Numbered from the stretch's first letter, positions 43,406-52,289 are shown. The stretch: 64,000 nucleotides of DNA from CAUUGB01 sp963544615 (GCA_963544615.1 CAUUGB010000001.1:1-64000), one strand, 5' to 3'. Notes: generated from the sequence alone by a model not told the origin. Translations and numbers: made by a program.

Positions 43406-44293
43406 ATGAAAAAATCTGTATCATCACCGTCAACTAGTTCTGCCAGCGGTTCCTTGTTAGCGGGCAAAAAAAAAGTTAAAAAAGCAGCCAAAAAAAATCT
43501 TTCTAGTTCAACTACTAACACTGACAGCAAAAAAAATCTGCCCCCCAAAAAAAGTGGTCAGCTGTTTTTTTTAGTTTTAGCTTTAGCACTTTTGTTTGCA
43601 GTGGCTTGGCGGTTGAAAGGGGGGCTAAATTTAACCAAACCCAGTCAACCCAGCACTCCCTCTGCCGATGAGATAGAAAGCTATGATATTTATGAGGTGG
43701 AGGCAGAAATCCTTGAGCAAGAGGCCACCCTTTACAATGATTATTTTGCCTTTAGCTACACACTGCCACCTAGTTACGCTGTTTATGAATGGTGGGAGCA
43801 TAATTTAGCTAAAGAGCCGGGTGAAACTGGGCGCTTATCTCAGTTTGAGTTTACCAATGAGGATGGTGAGAGAGATAGTGAGAGTAGCCCCAATAGTGAG
43901 CAAAAATTTATTAGTTTTATTGCTTATGGTAATAAGCGCTACTCCCAGCTGGAGGATCATTTTGATGTCATAGTGGACGCAATTAAAATTGCCGGCGCAG
44001 ATAATCAGGAAACTTTTTTAGACCTTTACGAAAAGAATTTAATTTTTGGGCAAAAATTAGCCGAGGACTATTTGTTGGAGAAAAAAACTCCCCTGCAGCT
44101 TGCTGGTAGAGATTGGGCGCAGCGCCTTTACCAGAGCGTGGGTGATGAGCGACCAATTTATTTGCTCCGTCTTGCCACACCACTTAAAAATGGTTATTTT
44201 TTGGTGATGCAATCTACTTATTGGGCCAACAATCCTCAGGCTTATGAGCAAGTATTAGCTCATTTTGCTCAAAGCATTAAGTTTAGTGAGTAA
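43406..44293 (+). CDS. Lys-rich membrane-anchored protein of unknown function
   Basis: The 295-residue protein has a basic, Ser/Lys-rich cytoplasmic start (1-52), one transmembrane helix (about 53-72), a short Ser/Pro linker, an acidic stretch and an outer alpha/beta domain (about 105-295) resembling PsbP/lipoprotein-like folds in general layout, without a signature motif. AAGGA precedes the ATG at good spacing. It follows the ligase/permuted-papain pair by 36 bp and may be in the same transcript. Confidence 0.6.
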   Translation: MKKSVSSPSTSSASGSLLAGKKKVKKAAKKNLSSSTTNTDSKKNLPPKKSGQLFFLVLALALLFAVAWRLKGGLNLTKPSQPSTPSADEIESYDIYEVEAEILEQEATLYNDYFAFSYTLPPSYAVYEWWEHNLAKEPGETGRLSQFEFTNEDGERDSESSPNSEQKFISFIAYGNKRYSQLEDHFDVIVDAIKIAGADNQETFLDLYEKNLIFGQKLAEDYLLEKKTPLQLAGRDWAQRLYQSVGDERPIYLLRLATPLKNGYFLVMQSTYWANNPQAYEQVLAHFAQSIKFSE

Positions 44294-44339
44294 TTTGACT
44301 CCAGTAGTGTCAACAAGCTGTGGTAGAGGGGGAAAAAAT

Positions 44340-44368
44340 TTGACAAAGGGGTGAATTTTTTCTAAAAT
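44340..44368 (+). promoter_or_regulatory. Strong promoter of the first prepilin gene
   Basis: TTGACA (44340-44345) and TAAAAT (44363-44368) are 17 bp apart. The leader of about 45 bases carries AGAAAGG ahead of the ATG at 44418. Confidence 0.85.
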
Positions 44369-44417
44369 TAATTAACTACAAATATCGGCAAAGTTATAAA
44401 AACAGAAAGGCATGATT

Positions 44418-44996
44418 ATGCTTAAAAGAAGCGCTGCATTTACACTAATTGAATTAATGGTGGTAGTGGCTATTATTGCTATTTTATCTACTATGGGGGT
44501 AGCAAATTTTTCCACCGCCATTAAGCGCTCGCGTAATGCGGTGCGGCAGAATGATGTCTTGGCGGTAAGTAAAGGTTTGGAAGCTTGTTATGATGTAATG
44601 AGTGCGAGGTATTTAAATCCAGCAGGTGGTGCAGCCACTGATTGCCATAAACCATATGAAAGCACTATGACCGGCGGTGCTAATGGAGTGTTTAAAGCAG
44701 ATAGTAAAGGTGATCAGTCTTGTCAAAATCGTTGTCTCAATCAGGATATAAAGCCCAATATGAATAATCATAATTATACGGCATTAGTAGGATTGGTTGA
44801 TAGTGCAGAAAAGTTTGTTATTTGTGCCAAGTTAGAAAACGTTGGCAATGTGGAAAGCATTGGTAACTCTAAAACAGATTTAGCAGCATTGCCTAATATT
44901 GAGACGGCAATCGAAACATTGTCAAATTCTACTAATAAGTGTGATGCTGGTGGCGGTACCGGTGGGTGCTTTTTCTGCGTTACTTCTTCACAATAA
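44418..44996 (+). CDS. Type IV prepilin-like protein (major pilin candidate)
   Basis: A prepilin N-terminus, AAFTLIELMVVVAIIAILSTMG, is followed by the usual long helix (ANFSTAIKRSRNAVRQNDVLAVSKGLEACYD) and a Cys-containing globular domain, about 192 residues. The residue before the cleavage site is Ala, not the usual Gly. I choose the ATG at 44418 over 44412 because of AGAAAGG spacing. With its own consensus promoter and a strong terminator straight after, it is monocistronic, which suits an abundant major pilin. Confidence 0.85.
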   Translation: MLKRSAAFTLIELMVVVAIIAILSTMGVANFSTAIKRSRNAVRQNDVLAVSKGLEACYDVMSARYLNPAGGAATDCHKPYESTMTGGANGVFKADSKGDQSCQNRCLNQDIKPNMNNHNYTALVGLVDSAEKFVICAKLENVGNVESIGNSKTDLAALPNIETAIETLSNSTNKCDAGGGTGGCFFCVTSSQ

Positions 44997-45022
44997 ATTA
45001 AATAAATTTAGCTAAAGCATTG

Positions 45023-45047
45023 CCCCCTCGCTAGCGAGGGGGTTTTT
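45023..45047 (+). terminator. Intrinsic terminator after the first prepilin gene
   Basis: CCCCCTCG (45023-45030) pairs with CGAGGGGG (45035-45042), followed by T5. The next promoter begins two bases later. Confidence 0.93.
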
Positions 45048-45048
45048 C

Positions 45049-45078
45049 TTGACATACACCTGGAAATAATGCTAAAAT
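45049..45078 (+). promoter_or_regulatory. Promoter of the second prepilin gene
   Basis: TTGACA (45049-45054) and TAAAAT (45073-45078) are 18 bp apart, with extended TGC. The ATG at 45085 comes 6 bases after the -10, so the mRNA is expected to be leaderless. Confidence 0.85.
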
Positions 45079-45084
45079 GCTTTC

Positions 45085-45618
45085 ATGAAACACAAGCAAG
45101 CCTTCAGTTTAATTGAATTAATGGTGGTTATTAGTATTATTGCGGTTTTGGCAGCCATGGGGGTGGCTAATTTTGCCACTGCAATTAAAAAATCTCGCGA
45201 CTCGGTGCGCAAAAGTGAACTGGCTGAATTAACTCAAGCGCTGATGATGTTTCGGGCAGATTGGGGTTCGTATCCATATCGCTATGGTATGGATGCAGTA
45301 AGGCTGACATCAACAGCCATTTTAAATTACGAAGAGCCAGCCAGTAATCCTGTTAAAACACATGAACTAGTTCCTGATTATATCCGCTCCATGCCTACCG
45401 ATGAAGCACGTGTTAGTGAGAGTGAGCAATATACTTATAAGTGCATCACGCCAAAAGAGGTCATCATTGATGGTGTAACTTATTGGCGCTGTGTTGATTT
45501 TAGCGTTTGCGCTTATTTAGAAGTGCCGCAGGTGAGTGGGGCAAATGCTAAAGATGGGATAGGTACTCCTTGTCTCAATCCCAACGATTGCAAATGGTTT
45601 TGTATGTATAGTCCGTAA
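45085..45618 (+). CDS. Type IV prepilin-like protein
   Basis: The 177-residue protein opens KQAFSLIELMVVISIIAVLAAMG, then a helix similar to that of the previous pilin (VANFATAIKKSRDSVRKSELAELTQAL) and a C-terminal domain with four or more cysteines. Ala again precedes the processed Phe. The conserved N-terminal half of this and the preceding gene indicates duplication with diverged head domains. The next gene starts 5 bp later, so they form an operon. Confidence 0.85.
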   Translation: MKHKQAFSLIELMVVISIIAVLAAMGVANFATAIKKSRDSVRKSELAELTQALMMFRADWGSYPYRYGMDAVRLTSTAILNYEEPASNPVKTHELVPDYIRSMPTDEARVSESEQYTYKCITPKEVIIDGVTYWRCVDFSVCAYLEVPQVSGANAKDGIGTPCLNPNDCKWFCMYSP

Positions 45619-45623
45619 AGTTC

Positions 45624-46565
45624 ATGCCTCAGTCATTTTGCCGCTATCCTCGCTCTGCTTTCACCTTAATTGAGATTTTAATTGTGGCAGTGATTTTTAG
45701 TATTCTTTCACTGGCAGTGGGGCGGTTTTTAATTACTTTCTTAAATTTAAAACTTAGTGCCGAGACAATTCAGCGCATCCGCCAAGAAGGCAATTATGCC
45801 CTCGACCAAATTGATTATTTACTCCGCAGTGGCTTAACCATGCCCGATGTGTGTGTAGGCAGAATTCGCCCGGCTAATCCTCCCTCCGGCTTTGATTTGC
45901 ATCACGATCTTCAAGCAGTCAAAGATAATCCTGATCCTAACAACATCATGCCTGCGCCATGTGTTGAGGAGCCAAAAGATCCTGATCCTCTTAGTGTCAT
46001 AACCAAAGAACCTATTCACTGTGAACTTAATCCCACTCCTCAGCCCGGCTTCAGCTACTCATCTTATCACTCCAAAATTTATGACACTTGCCAAGAAAAA
46101 TGTCATGTTTATGATCAACTGCGCACCAACACTCAGGGGTTAGATCAGGTTTATTTTGTGCGCAATTTAGTGGCATTAGCAAATTGTGATGGCAGTGGTG
46201 GTAGTAGTGGATGCCGGCAGCCGTCCTCACCTGATGAGGTATCCAGTTTATATTTATTTCGCAGTTTGGCGGCTGACCGGCGTCATGACGATTTTGACGA
46301 CTTTGCCCGTAGTCCTCAGGTGCAAAGAATTCCCTTAACTAATTGGCGCACTGGAGTTGGGGGTGAACCCTTTTCAGTAAATAATTTGCGCTTTTATTGT
46401 TTTTTTGATTATTTTGCCAACAGCTATGTGGTACACACTTCTTTTGACATCACTTATCAGCGCCAATCTTTAAGTGGTCGGTTGCAACAAGTTGGCACCA
46501 AGCGAATTAATGAGCGCTTTGAGCGCTTGAGTGTGGTGCGCAATCCTTACCCTTTTGAATACTAA
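45624..46565 (+). CDS. Minor prepilin (PilW/PilJ-like)
   Basis: The 313-residue protein has the prepilin segment SAFTLIEILIVAVIFSILSLAVG after a 10-residue basic leader, then a large head domain with many cysteines and prolines. Size and position suggest a minor pilin of the PilW/GspJ type that sits at the pilus tip. The residue before the cleavage site is Ala. Translated with the previous gene. No pilus motor or peptidase gene is in the window. Confidence 0.75.
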   Translation: MPQSFCRYPRSAFTLIEILIVAVIFSILSLAVGRFLITFLNLKLSAETIQRIRQEGNYALDQIDYLLRSGLTMPDVCVGRIRPANPPSGFDLHHDLQAVKDNPDPNNIMPAPCVEEPKDPDPLSVITKEPIHCELNPTPQPGFSYSSYHSKIYDTCQEKCHVYDQLRTNTQGLDQVYFVRNLVALANCDGSGGSSGCRQPSSPDEVSSLYLFRSLAADRRHDDFDDFARSPQVQRIPLTNWRTGVGGEPFSVNNLRFYCFFDYFANSYVVHTSFDITYQRQSLSGRLQQVGTKRINERFERLSVVRNPYPFEY

Positions 46566-46593
46566 AGTTGGGGTTATTATTAACCATTAAACT

Positions 46594-46613
46594 CCAGCTA
46601 AACTAACAGCTGG
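46594..46613. terminator. Weak hairpin between convergent prepilin operons
   Basis: CCAGCT (46594-46599) pairs with AGCTGG (46608-46613). Only scattered T follow on either side, so it is a weak two-way terminator candidate. Confidence 0.35.
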
Positions 46614-46640
46614 TAAATCTTTGTTAACAATTAATATTGT

Positions 46641-47321
46641 TTATGGAGAAGTCAGACAAGAGCCGTTATAAGGTAATTCATTGGTAATGTCTTGGCTAAA
46701 TTTTTGAGCCACCTGCACTTGTTTATTGTTGCCTTTATAATCTTGATATTGCACGGTTACCACCACGGTAACTTCTTGGGCAGTACCTGACCCTGACATA
46801 AATTTTAAGCGAACTTGGTATTGACCGTGATAACCCAGCTTAAAGTTAGGGTTATTGTCAACCTTGGGTTGACCGCAAATGGTGTCGTTAACATTACCCC
46901 TTGTCTGCCTGCTCCATTCGGTTGTATCAGTAAAAAAGTCTAGCACCGGTTTCTCTGCATACAGACCCGCTGGTCGATTAAGAATATCGTAAGCGGGTAA
47001 TTGATAGGGAAACTCACATTTAATTTCATCTGCCCATCCACTGTTAGGAGTAGTATACTCATTGCTTTTTCCGGCACATTGTTCCCAAAGCCGCTGGTAA
47101 AATTGCCACCACAACATCCCATCACGAGCGGTGCGCCAGCGCTCCAGGCAAGAATTGGCTTGGTCGACTGCCTTAGCCCGCAGCCGGGCGTCAATAATTA
47201 CCCGCTGGGTATAAAAAATATTACTGGCTAAAGCTATGAGGACAAAAGAAATCAAGGTCACCGCCACTAGTATTTCAATCAGTGATAAAGCGCTTTGGTG
47301 TGAAGGAGTGGTTTTTAGCAT
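46641..47321 (-). CDS. Minor prepilin (PilV/GspI-like)
   Basis: The 226-residue protein opens QSALSLIEILVAVTLISFVLIALA, a prepilin helix with Ala at the -1 position and Leu in place of the usual Phe/Met. The helix continues into IFYTQRVIIDARLRAKAVDQANSCLERWR and a head domain with paired cysteines. Second gene of a minus-strand pair, overlapping the first by 7 bp. PilV-like by position and size. Confidence 0.75.
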   Translation of the reverse strand: MLKTTPSHQSALSLIEILVAVTLISFVLIALASNIFYTQRVIIDARLRAKAVDQANSCLERWRTARDGMLWWQFYQRLWEQCAGKSNEYTTPNSGWADEIKCEFPYQLPAYDILNRPAGLYAEKPVLDFFTDTTEWSRQTRGNVNDTICGQPKVDNNPNFKLGYHGQYQVRLKFMSGSGTAQEVTVVVTVQYQDYKGNNKQVQVAQKFSQDITNELPYNGSCLTSP

Positions 47322-47971
47322 GTTTCTGTCTTACATCTCTCTATATTCTCACAAAAACAGCCGTGCGTAAAGGTGCCATTTTCTAGTAAAAATACATAAT
47401 AGAGGTCGCCATCAGTTAAAATAAAACGAGCGTTAGCGTGTTTATGGTCAGTTTTCTCCTTTTCTGTGACGGGAGCAGATCCATTTTTCACATAAATTAA
47501 ACCATATAAAGAATCAAAAACAAGCGTGTTGCCACCATTCTCATTGTGAATACTTAAGCCCACATCTTGAGGTAGGGTAAAATAGTGAGTTTTGTTAGTT
47601 TTCTCTTCATTAGCACCATCACGGTCTTTTTTACTGTAAAAATAAACTTTGGGTTCCAATTTACTACTCGTGTTACCGCTGTCAGTTGGAGGCAAGCCAG
47701 CAATCTGCCAATGACTCAATTTACACTCGCCTTTGGCGATAGTTGCTTCGTCGGCTGAACTGCAAGATTCTTCACCCCCACCACGATTACCCAGACGAGC
47801 TTTTTGAGCCATACTGTTAAAATAAACAATTAATTCTCTGGCGGTATTTTCCAGTCGCTGGCGGTCGCGTACTTTTAGATAGTTAACCAGTCCCACGGTG
47901 AGCAAAAAAACCACAATGGCAACTACGGCTAAAACTTCCACTAAGCTGTACCCTGCCTTCTTGCCCTGCAT
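47315..47971 (-). CDS. Minor prepilin (GspH/FimT-like)
   Basis: From the ATG at 47971 the product is about 218 residues and opens KKAGYSLVEVLAVVAIVVFLLTVG, the only prepilin here with Gly at -1. The head domain has cysteine pairs near residue 70 and at the C-terminus. GspH/FimT-type proteins start the pilus tip complex or bind DNA in competence pili (inference). I choose 47971 since a consensus promoter ends 7 bases before it. ATGs also occur at 47977 and 47980. Confidence 0.75.
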   Translation of the reverse strand: MQGKKAGYSLVEVLAVVAIVVFLLTVGLVNYLKVRDRQRLENTARELIVYFNSMAQKARLGNRGGGEESCSSADEATIAKGECKLSHWQIAGLPPTDSGNTSSKLEPKVYFYSKKDRDGANEEKTNKTHYFTLPQDVGLSIHNENGGNTLVFDSLYGLIYVKNGSAPVTEKEKTDHKHANARFILTDGDLYYVFLLENGTFTHGCFCENIERCKTETC

Positions 47972-47978
47972 GAGCATC

Positions 47979-48008
47979 ATTCTAGCATTCTCTCCCAGCG
48001 CTTGTCAA
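47979..48008 (-). promoter_or_regulatory. Promoter of the minus-strand prepilin pair
   Basis: On the minus strand TTGACA (48003-48008) and TAGAAT (47979-47984) are 18 bp apart, with extended TGC. The ATG at 47971 follows after 7 bases (leaderless). Confidence 0.8.
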
Positions 48009-48073
48009 GCGATTACGCCTGGAAAACTCAGTTTCTCCAGATAATAAGTGCTCACTCATCTTGGTAACAATTT

Positions 48074-48081
48074 GATATAAT
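48074..48081 (+). promoter_or_regulatory. Extended -10 promoter of the 7TM gene
   Basis: TGATATAAT (hexamer 48076-48081) sits about 70 bases before the ATG at 48151. The leader is G-rich at 48091-48105. Confidence 0.55.
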
Positions 48082-48150
48082 ACCCAAAGAGGGGTGGGGG
48101 TGGTGCAATTTTTTACTGCTGCCGCTAACAAGTTATTTAAGGGTGCTGTT

Positions 48151-49137
48151 ATGTTAACTAAACACTTAGGGAAATTATTATTGTGTTTAATCACTACTCT
48201 GGGAGTGAGTTGGTGGTTTGGTGGCTACTCTCTGCTTGCTCAAGCTGCTCCTTTATCCGCTGGGGTGGCTGATTTGGCGCCAACTTTTAGAGCGCAAATA
48301 GAAGCTAGTGCCAGCACTCAAAGTAGTAATTTGGGTGCTAGTCACGCTGCTTTGGTGGTTAATCCCGACGCCACTCAAGTAATTTTAGAAAAGAAAAATC
48401 AAGATTTAACTGAGGTAACCAGTAGCAAAACGGTGGAGTTAGCCACCCAACTTTTAGAAAAACCAGAGTCAGATATCAAGTGGTATCACTTTATGCAAAG
48501 CTGGATTAGGCGGGCAATTACCAATGGTTTGCCAAGCAATTTGCTCACTTTGCTCATTTTGTTTCCCATTGTGGCCACCATTATTGCCTTTTCACGTCAC
48601 GTTTTGGGTTTGCGCGGTTTTGGCATTTACGCCCCAGCCACCCTAGCCATTGCTTTTCTTTCTACCACTATTACCATGGGAGTAATTATGTTTGTGTTTA
48701 TTGTTTTAGCCACAGTTATCTCTGGGCGAATTTTGCGCCATCTTAATTTGGCTCATTTGCCTAAATCTGCCTTAACCATTTGGTTAGTGTGTGTTCTAGT
48801 GATTGCTTTGCTTTTGGTGATGGCTAATTTACATGTAGAAGAATTTTATGCCCTCACCATTTTGCCTTTGCTGTTTTTGGTTTCTTTAGCAGAAAACTTT
48901 ACCAGCACCCAGCTGATGTCCTCCACCAGAGAAGCAGTGCGCTTAACGGTGGAGACAATTTTTTTAGCGGTGATTTCTACTCTCATTATTGGCTCCAATC
49001 CCATCAGAGTATTTGTCATCTTAAATCCGGAATTAAGTTTGCTGGCAGTGTTTGGGCTTAATTTGTTAATTGGCCGTTATACTGGTTTGCGCCTGACTGA
49101 ATTGCTGCGCTTTAAGTTACTGGTAAAAAAGAAGTAA
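48151..49137 (+). CDS. 7TM protein of the inactive-transglutaminase/7TM family
   Basis: The 328-residue protein has a signal-like first helix (about 8-30), a short outer segment (about 31-125) and seven transmembrane helices (about 135-320). The GLRGFGIYAPATLAIAFLSTT stretch is typical of the 7TM domain usually fused to an inactive transglutaminase. Here the transglutaminase part is missing or reduced to the outer segment. In other bacteria this family is found next to an ATP-grasp ligase and a retropepsin-like protein, and the next gene supplies both. I choose the ATG at 48151 (AAGGG upstream); the frame opens at a GTG at 48094. Confidence 0.75.
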   Translation: MLTKHLGKLLLCLITTLGVSWWFGGYSLLAQAAPLSAGVADLAPTFRAQIEASASTQSSNLGASHAALVVNPDATQVILEKKNQDLTEVTSSKTVELATQLLEKPESDIKWYHFMQSWIRRAITNGLPSNLLTLLILFPIVATIIAFSRHVLGLRGFGIYAPATLAIAFLSTTITMGVIMFVFIVLATVISGRILRHLNLAHLPKSALTIWLVCVLVIALLLVMANLHVEEFYALTILPLLFLVSLAENFTSTQLMSSTREAVRLTVETIFLAVISTLIIGSNPIRVFVILNPELSLLAVFGLNLLIGRYTGLRLTELLRFKLLVKKK

Positions 49138-49141
49138 ATTT

Positions 49142-50437
49142 ATGGCTTGGCTGCAATTAAATACCCGCGAAATACTGGGAATGAATGCCAGAAATAGGCT
49201 TTATACCAGTAAAAACTCTAAGTTTGCTCGCAGCCTAGCTCATTCCAAATTTTTAACCAAGCAACTGATGAGTAAGCAAAATATTGGGGTGGCAAAAATT
49301 ATTACAGTTTTAAAAAATCATGATGATGTTCATGATTTCAACTGGAATTGTTTGCAAGCTAACTTTGTGGTTAAGCCCAGTAATGGTTCTGGTGGTAAGG
49401 GGATTGTGGTTTTTAAGAAACAACTTGGCGATGGTGGTTTTGTGGATACCATTGGCAAAAAATGGACTCTAGAAGCCATTCAGTTTCATTGTCTTGATAT
49501 TTTGGAGGGTAAATTTAGTACTCATCCCGGAGTAGAGACGACAGTGATTTTAGAAGAGCGGGTAGAAGCGCACCCCTTACTGCAAAAATATGCTTATAAA
49601 GGTACTCCCGATGTGCGGGTGATTGTTTACAACAGTGTTCCAGTGATGGCGATGTTGCGTTTGCCAACACGTGAAAGTGAGGGTCGGGCTAATTTACATC
49701 AAGGTGCCATTGGGGTGGGCATTGATTTAGACACCGGGTTAACTACTTATGCGATTACTGGGGCGGGGCGGGAGATTACCCATTTACCTGAGAGTAAAAG
49801 AAAGCTTTCAGGAATTTTGGTGCCTTTTTGGGAACAGGCGCTGTTAACTGCCGTTAAAGCTGCCGGAGCTGCCAATCTCCTTTATGGGGGAGTTGATCTT
49901 TTTATTGATAAGCAAAAAGGTCCAATGGTGGTGGAGCTAAATACTAGCCCGGGACTTTCCATTCAATTAGCTAATCATCAGGGTCTTAAAAGAAGGCTAG
50001 AGCGTATTCACGATTTGCAGGTTTTAAGTCCGGAACATGGGGTGAGGATTTCTCGGGCGCTGTTTCGCTCTAATTTAACCGATTGCTTTATTGACCCTGC
50101 TTGTCGGGCAGAAATTTCGGTAGTTAATCCGGGGGAATTAATTTTGGGTAAAAGTAAAAAAGATCGCCTGCCAGTGAGTTTTTTTGTTAATACCCGGCGT
50201 TTTCGCTCCTCAATTTCTCAACAATTAGCTTTGGAGTTAGGGTGGCTGAAACCAGAGGATTTACTTTGGTATCAGCAAACCGAAACTGGCGAAAAAGCCC
50301 CAGTAATTGAGGTGAGCTTTGTGCTCAAGGGTAAAAAAATTAAAACTGAAATGTTGGTTTCCAAACAATTAGACAAAAGCAAAAATAAAGTTCATTTGGG
50401 CAGAAGAGATTTAGGTCAATTTTTGGTGAAAGCTTAA
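49142..50437 (+). CDS. RimK-like ATP-grasp ligase fused to retropepsin-like domain
   Basis: The 431-residue protein has an ATP-grasp part (about 1-300) with KPSNGSGGKGIVV, DVRVIVYNSVPVMAMLRLPT, the YGGVDLFID metal site and VELNTSPG. It matches the 'alpha-L-glutamate ligase-related' group. The C-terminal part (about 325-431) resembles the RimB/ATP-dependent zinc protease retropepsin-like family, ending VHLGRRDLGQFLV. The usual active-site Asp-Thr-Gly is replaced by Asn-Thr-Arg (VNTRRF, about 349), so proteolysis is doubtful. With the 7TM partner 5 bp upstream it probably adds amino acids to a peptide or envelope target (inference). Confidence 0.78.
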   Translation: MAWLQLNTREILGMNARNRLYTSKNSKFARSLAHSKFLTKQLMSKQNIGVAKIITVLKNHDDVHDFNWNCLQANFVVKPSNGSGGKGIVVFKKQLGDGGFVDTIGKKWTLEAIQFHCLDILEGKFSTHPGVETTVILEERVEAHPLLQKYAYKGTPDVRVIVYNSVPVMAMLRLPTRESEGRANLHQGAIGVGIDLDTGLTTYAITGAGREITHLPESKRKLSGILVPFWEQALLTAVKAAGAANLLYGGVDLFIDKQKGPMVVELNTSPGLSIQLANHQGLKRRLERIHDLQVLSPEHGVRISRALFRSNLTDCFIDPACRAEISVVNPGELILGKSKKDRLPVSFFVNTRRFRSSISQQLALELGWLKPEDLLWYQQTETGEKAPVIEVSFVLKGKKIKTEMLVSKQLDKSKNKVHLGRRDLGQFLVKA

Positions 50438-51282
50438 AGATTAGAGGGTTTTACTCGGGGAGCAGCCTTAAAAGTTAACAGGTGAATTTTTGGTGGTGAG
50501 CCTAAGCGAAAATATGGCGGCACCGTGCCAATACCTGGTGACACTAACATCCGAGCTTGAGGAGTTTCAATCAGTCCCACGCGGTATTCCCAGCGAGAAA
50601 TTTTTTTGGGCAGCAAGGGAGTGTAACGGAACATATTTACTTGAGCGCCATGAGTGTGACCGGCCAAAACAAAATTAATGCCATCGGCACTGGTAATTTC
50701 ATCAATAAAATTTGGCTGGTGTGCCAAGAGAATTTTGAAATCATTTTTTTTGGCTAACTTGTTGGCTTGTGCCAAATTAGGCTGACCATACCAACTATCT
50801 GCCACCCCACTTAAAAAAATTCGCTCCTCACTGCGTCGCAATACTACTCCCTGATTATGGAGTACTTTAATGTGAGCTTGGGCAAAAGCCCGGATGACTT
50901 TGGGGGTGGGCAGACCATAATCGTGATTACCTAAAACTGCATAAATCCCTAAAGCTGGAGGTTGGAAGGCAGCTAAAATTGCCAAGAGTTGCTTTAAGTC
51001 TTTTTCTTGTTGGGTGAGACTGCGACGGAAGGTTTGTAAATAATCACCACCTAAAAGAATTAAATCGGGTTGAGTCTGATTAATTTTTTTCACCATTTTC
51101 TTCAGTCGCAGTTGCGAGGAAAAGCGACCATGATGAATGTCGCTAATAAAACAAACTTTCAGATTATTAAAACTTTTAGGCAACTTGGGGTCTTTAATAA
51201 TTAATTGCTCTAGTGAGAGAGAAAAGGTTTCCCCAGCAATATATGAAGCCAGCATCCAGGTAGCAATGGTAGTGGGACTCAT
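50434..51282 (-). CDS. Calcineurin-like metallophosphoesterase
   Basis: The 282-residue protein has the metal-binding motifs of the family: SDIHHGRF (about 49), GGDYLQ (about 78), GNHDYG (about 117) and GHTHGAQV (about 207). It resembles YaeI/YkuE-type phosphoesterases that act at the membrane face. The N-terminal residues are moderately hydrophobic. It overlaps gpsA by 4 bases (ATGA), so it is coupled to glycerophosphate synthesis. The 3' end overlaps the convergent ATP-grasp gene by 4 bases. Confidence 0.92.
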   Translation of the reverse strand: MSPTTIATWMLASYIAGETFSLSLEQLIIKDPKLPKSFNNLKVCFISDIHHGRFSSQLRLKKMVKKINQTQPDLILLGGDYLQTFRRSLTQQEKDLKQLLAILAAFQPPALGIYAVLGNHDYGLPTPKVIRAFAQAHIKVLHNQGVVLRRSEERIFLSGVADSWYGQPNLAQANKLAKKNDFKILLAHQPNFIDEITSADGINFVLAGHTHGAQVNMFRYTPLLPKKISRWEYRVGLIETPQARMLVSPGIGTVPPYFRLGSPPKIHLLTFKAAPRVKPSNL

Positions 51283-52283
51283 AACTGATTGGTTTGTTCA
51301 ATAATTTTAATCACTTGATGAGCCATCACTTTTTCTTTGGCTAAAGCCGCCAAAAAAGCCAGTAAGGGGTAATTTTGCAGTGGGGCGATTTGGGGTAAAA
51401 CCTGCAAAGTATGAGCACTTTCGGCAGTTTTGCCTTGTTCTTTCATGGCAGCTACAGCAGCACTAAAGCGCTGCCCTTCACCTAAGAGAACGCCCAAATG
51501 ATGGTTACGGGTGTCGCTGGTGGCAGACATCACCATATCATTGCCCCAACACTGTGAAGCAAAAGAGAAGGTTTGCTTTTGCGCCCCCAAACTTAAGGCA
51601 AGCTTTTCGCACTCACTGGCTAAAAGAGATAAACCATGAGTTTGCGTGCCGTAGGCAAAGCCCAAGCCCTTGAGGATGCCTACCAATACCGAAATGACAT
51701 TTTTTAAGCTACTGGCATATTGTACGCCGACGACATCGCTAGAAAGTTGCACCCTCAAATAAGGGTTAGCAAAAATATTTTGCAACTTTTGCCCAATTTG
51801 CTGTTGCCCACAAGCAATGGTAGCCCCTAAATATTCTTCGCCAACCAAAGCGGCAGCAGTAGTGCCGCCAGCAAAAACTGCCGGTGTATAGGGAAAATTA
51901 CCTAGTACTTGTGCCATGGTGTCTGTGAGGGGTCTGCCGGTATTAACGCAGAGGGCTTTCATGGCCGAAAACAAGACCACTTGGGGGCGCAGGTGAGCTT
52001 GTAGTTGACTTAAAACTTCTTCTAGAGCAGTAGAGACCACTGCCAAAACGATAATTTGACAATTTTCTGCCAGCTGTTGGAGAGAATTGGCAACTTGAAG
52101 ATTAGCCGCCAAACTAATAGTGGGGAATAAACGGGGGTGGGTTTGGGTAGCTTGTAGCTGGGCGCGGACATCTGGATTGCGGTCATATACCCACAATTGA
52201 ACCTGATGGTTTTGTTGACGGCTTAAATGCGCTGCCAGTGCAAACCCAAAATTGCCCATACCCACAAAACCAACTTTAATCAT
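51279..52283 (-). CDS. gpsA: Glycerol-3-phosphate dehydrogenase [NAD(P)+]
   Basis: GpsA reduces dihydroxyacetone phosphate to sn-glycerol 3-phosphate for phospholipids. The 334-residue protein has VGMGNFGFALAAHL for NAD(P) (about 6-19), the substrate segment with SSLKNVISVLVGI (about 193) containing the catalytic Lys, and the C-terminal domain with GVLLGEGQRF. A minus-strand TGATATAAT ends 6 bases before the ATG (leaderless). Confidence 0.93.
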   Translation of the reverse strand: MIKVGFVGMGNFGFALAAHLSRQQNHQVQLWVYDRNPDVRAQLQATQTHPRLFPTISLAANLQVANSLQQLAENCQIIVLAVVSTALEEVLSQLQAHLRPQVVLFSAMKALCVNTGRPLTDTMAQVLGNFPYTPAVFAGGTTAAALVGEEYLGATIACGQQQIGQKLQNIFANPYLRVQLSSDVVGVQYASSLKNVISVLVGILKGLGFAYGTQTHGLSLLASECEKLALSLGAQKQTFSFASQCWGNDMVMSATSDTRNHHLGVLLGEGQRFSAAVAAMKEQGKTAESAHTLQVLPQIAPLQNYPLLAFLAALAKEKVMAHQVIKIIEQTNQL

Positions 52284-52289
52284 GGTTTA

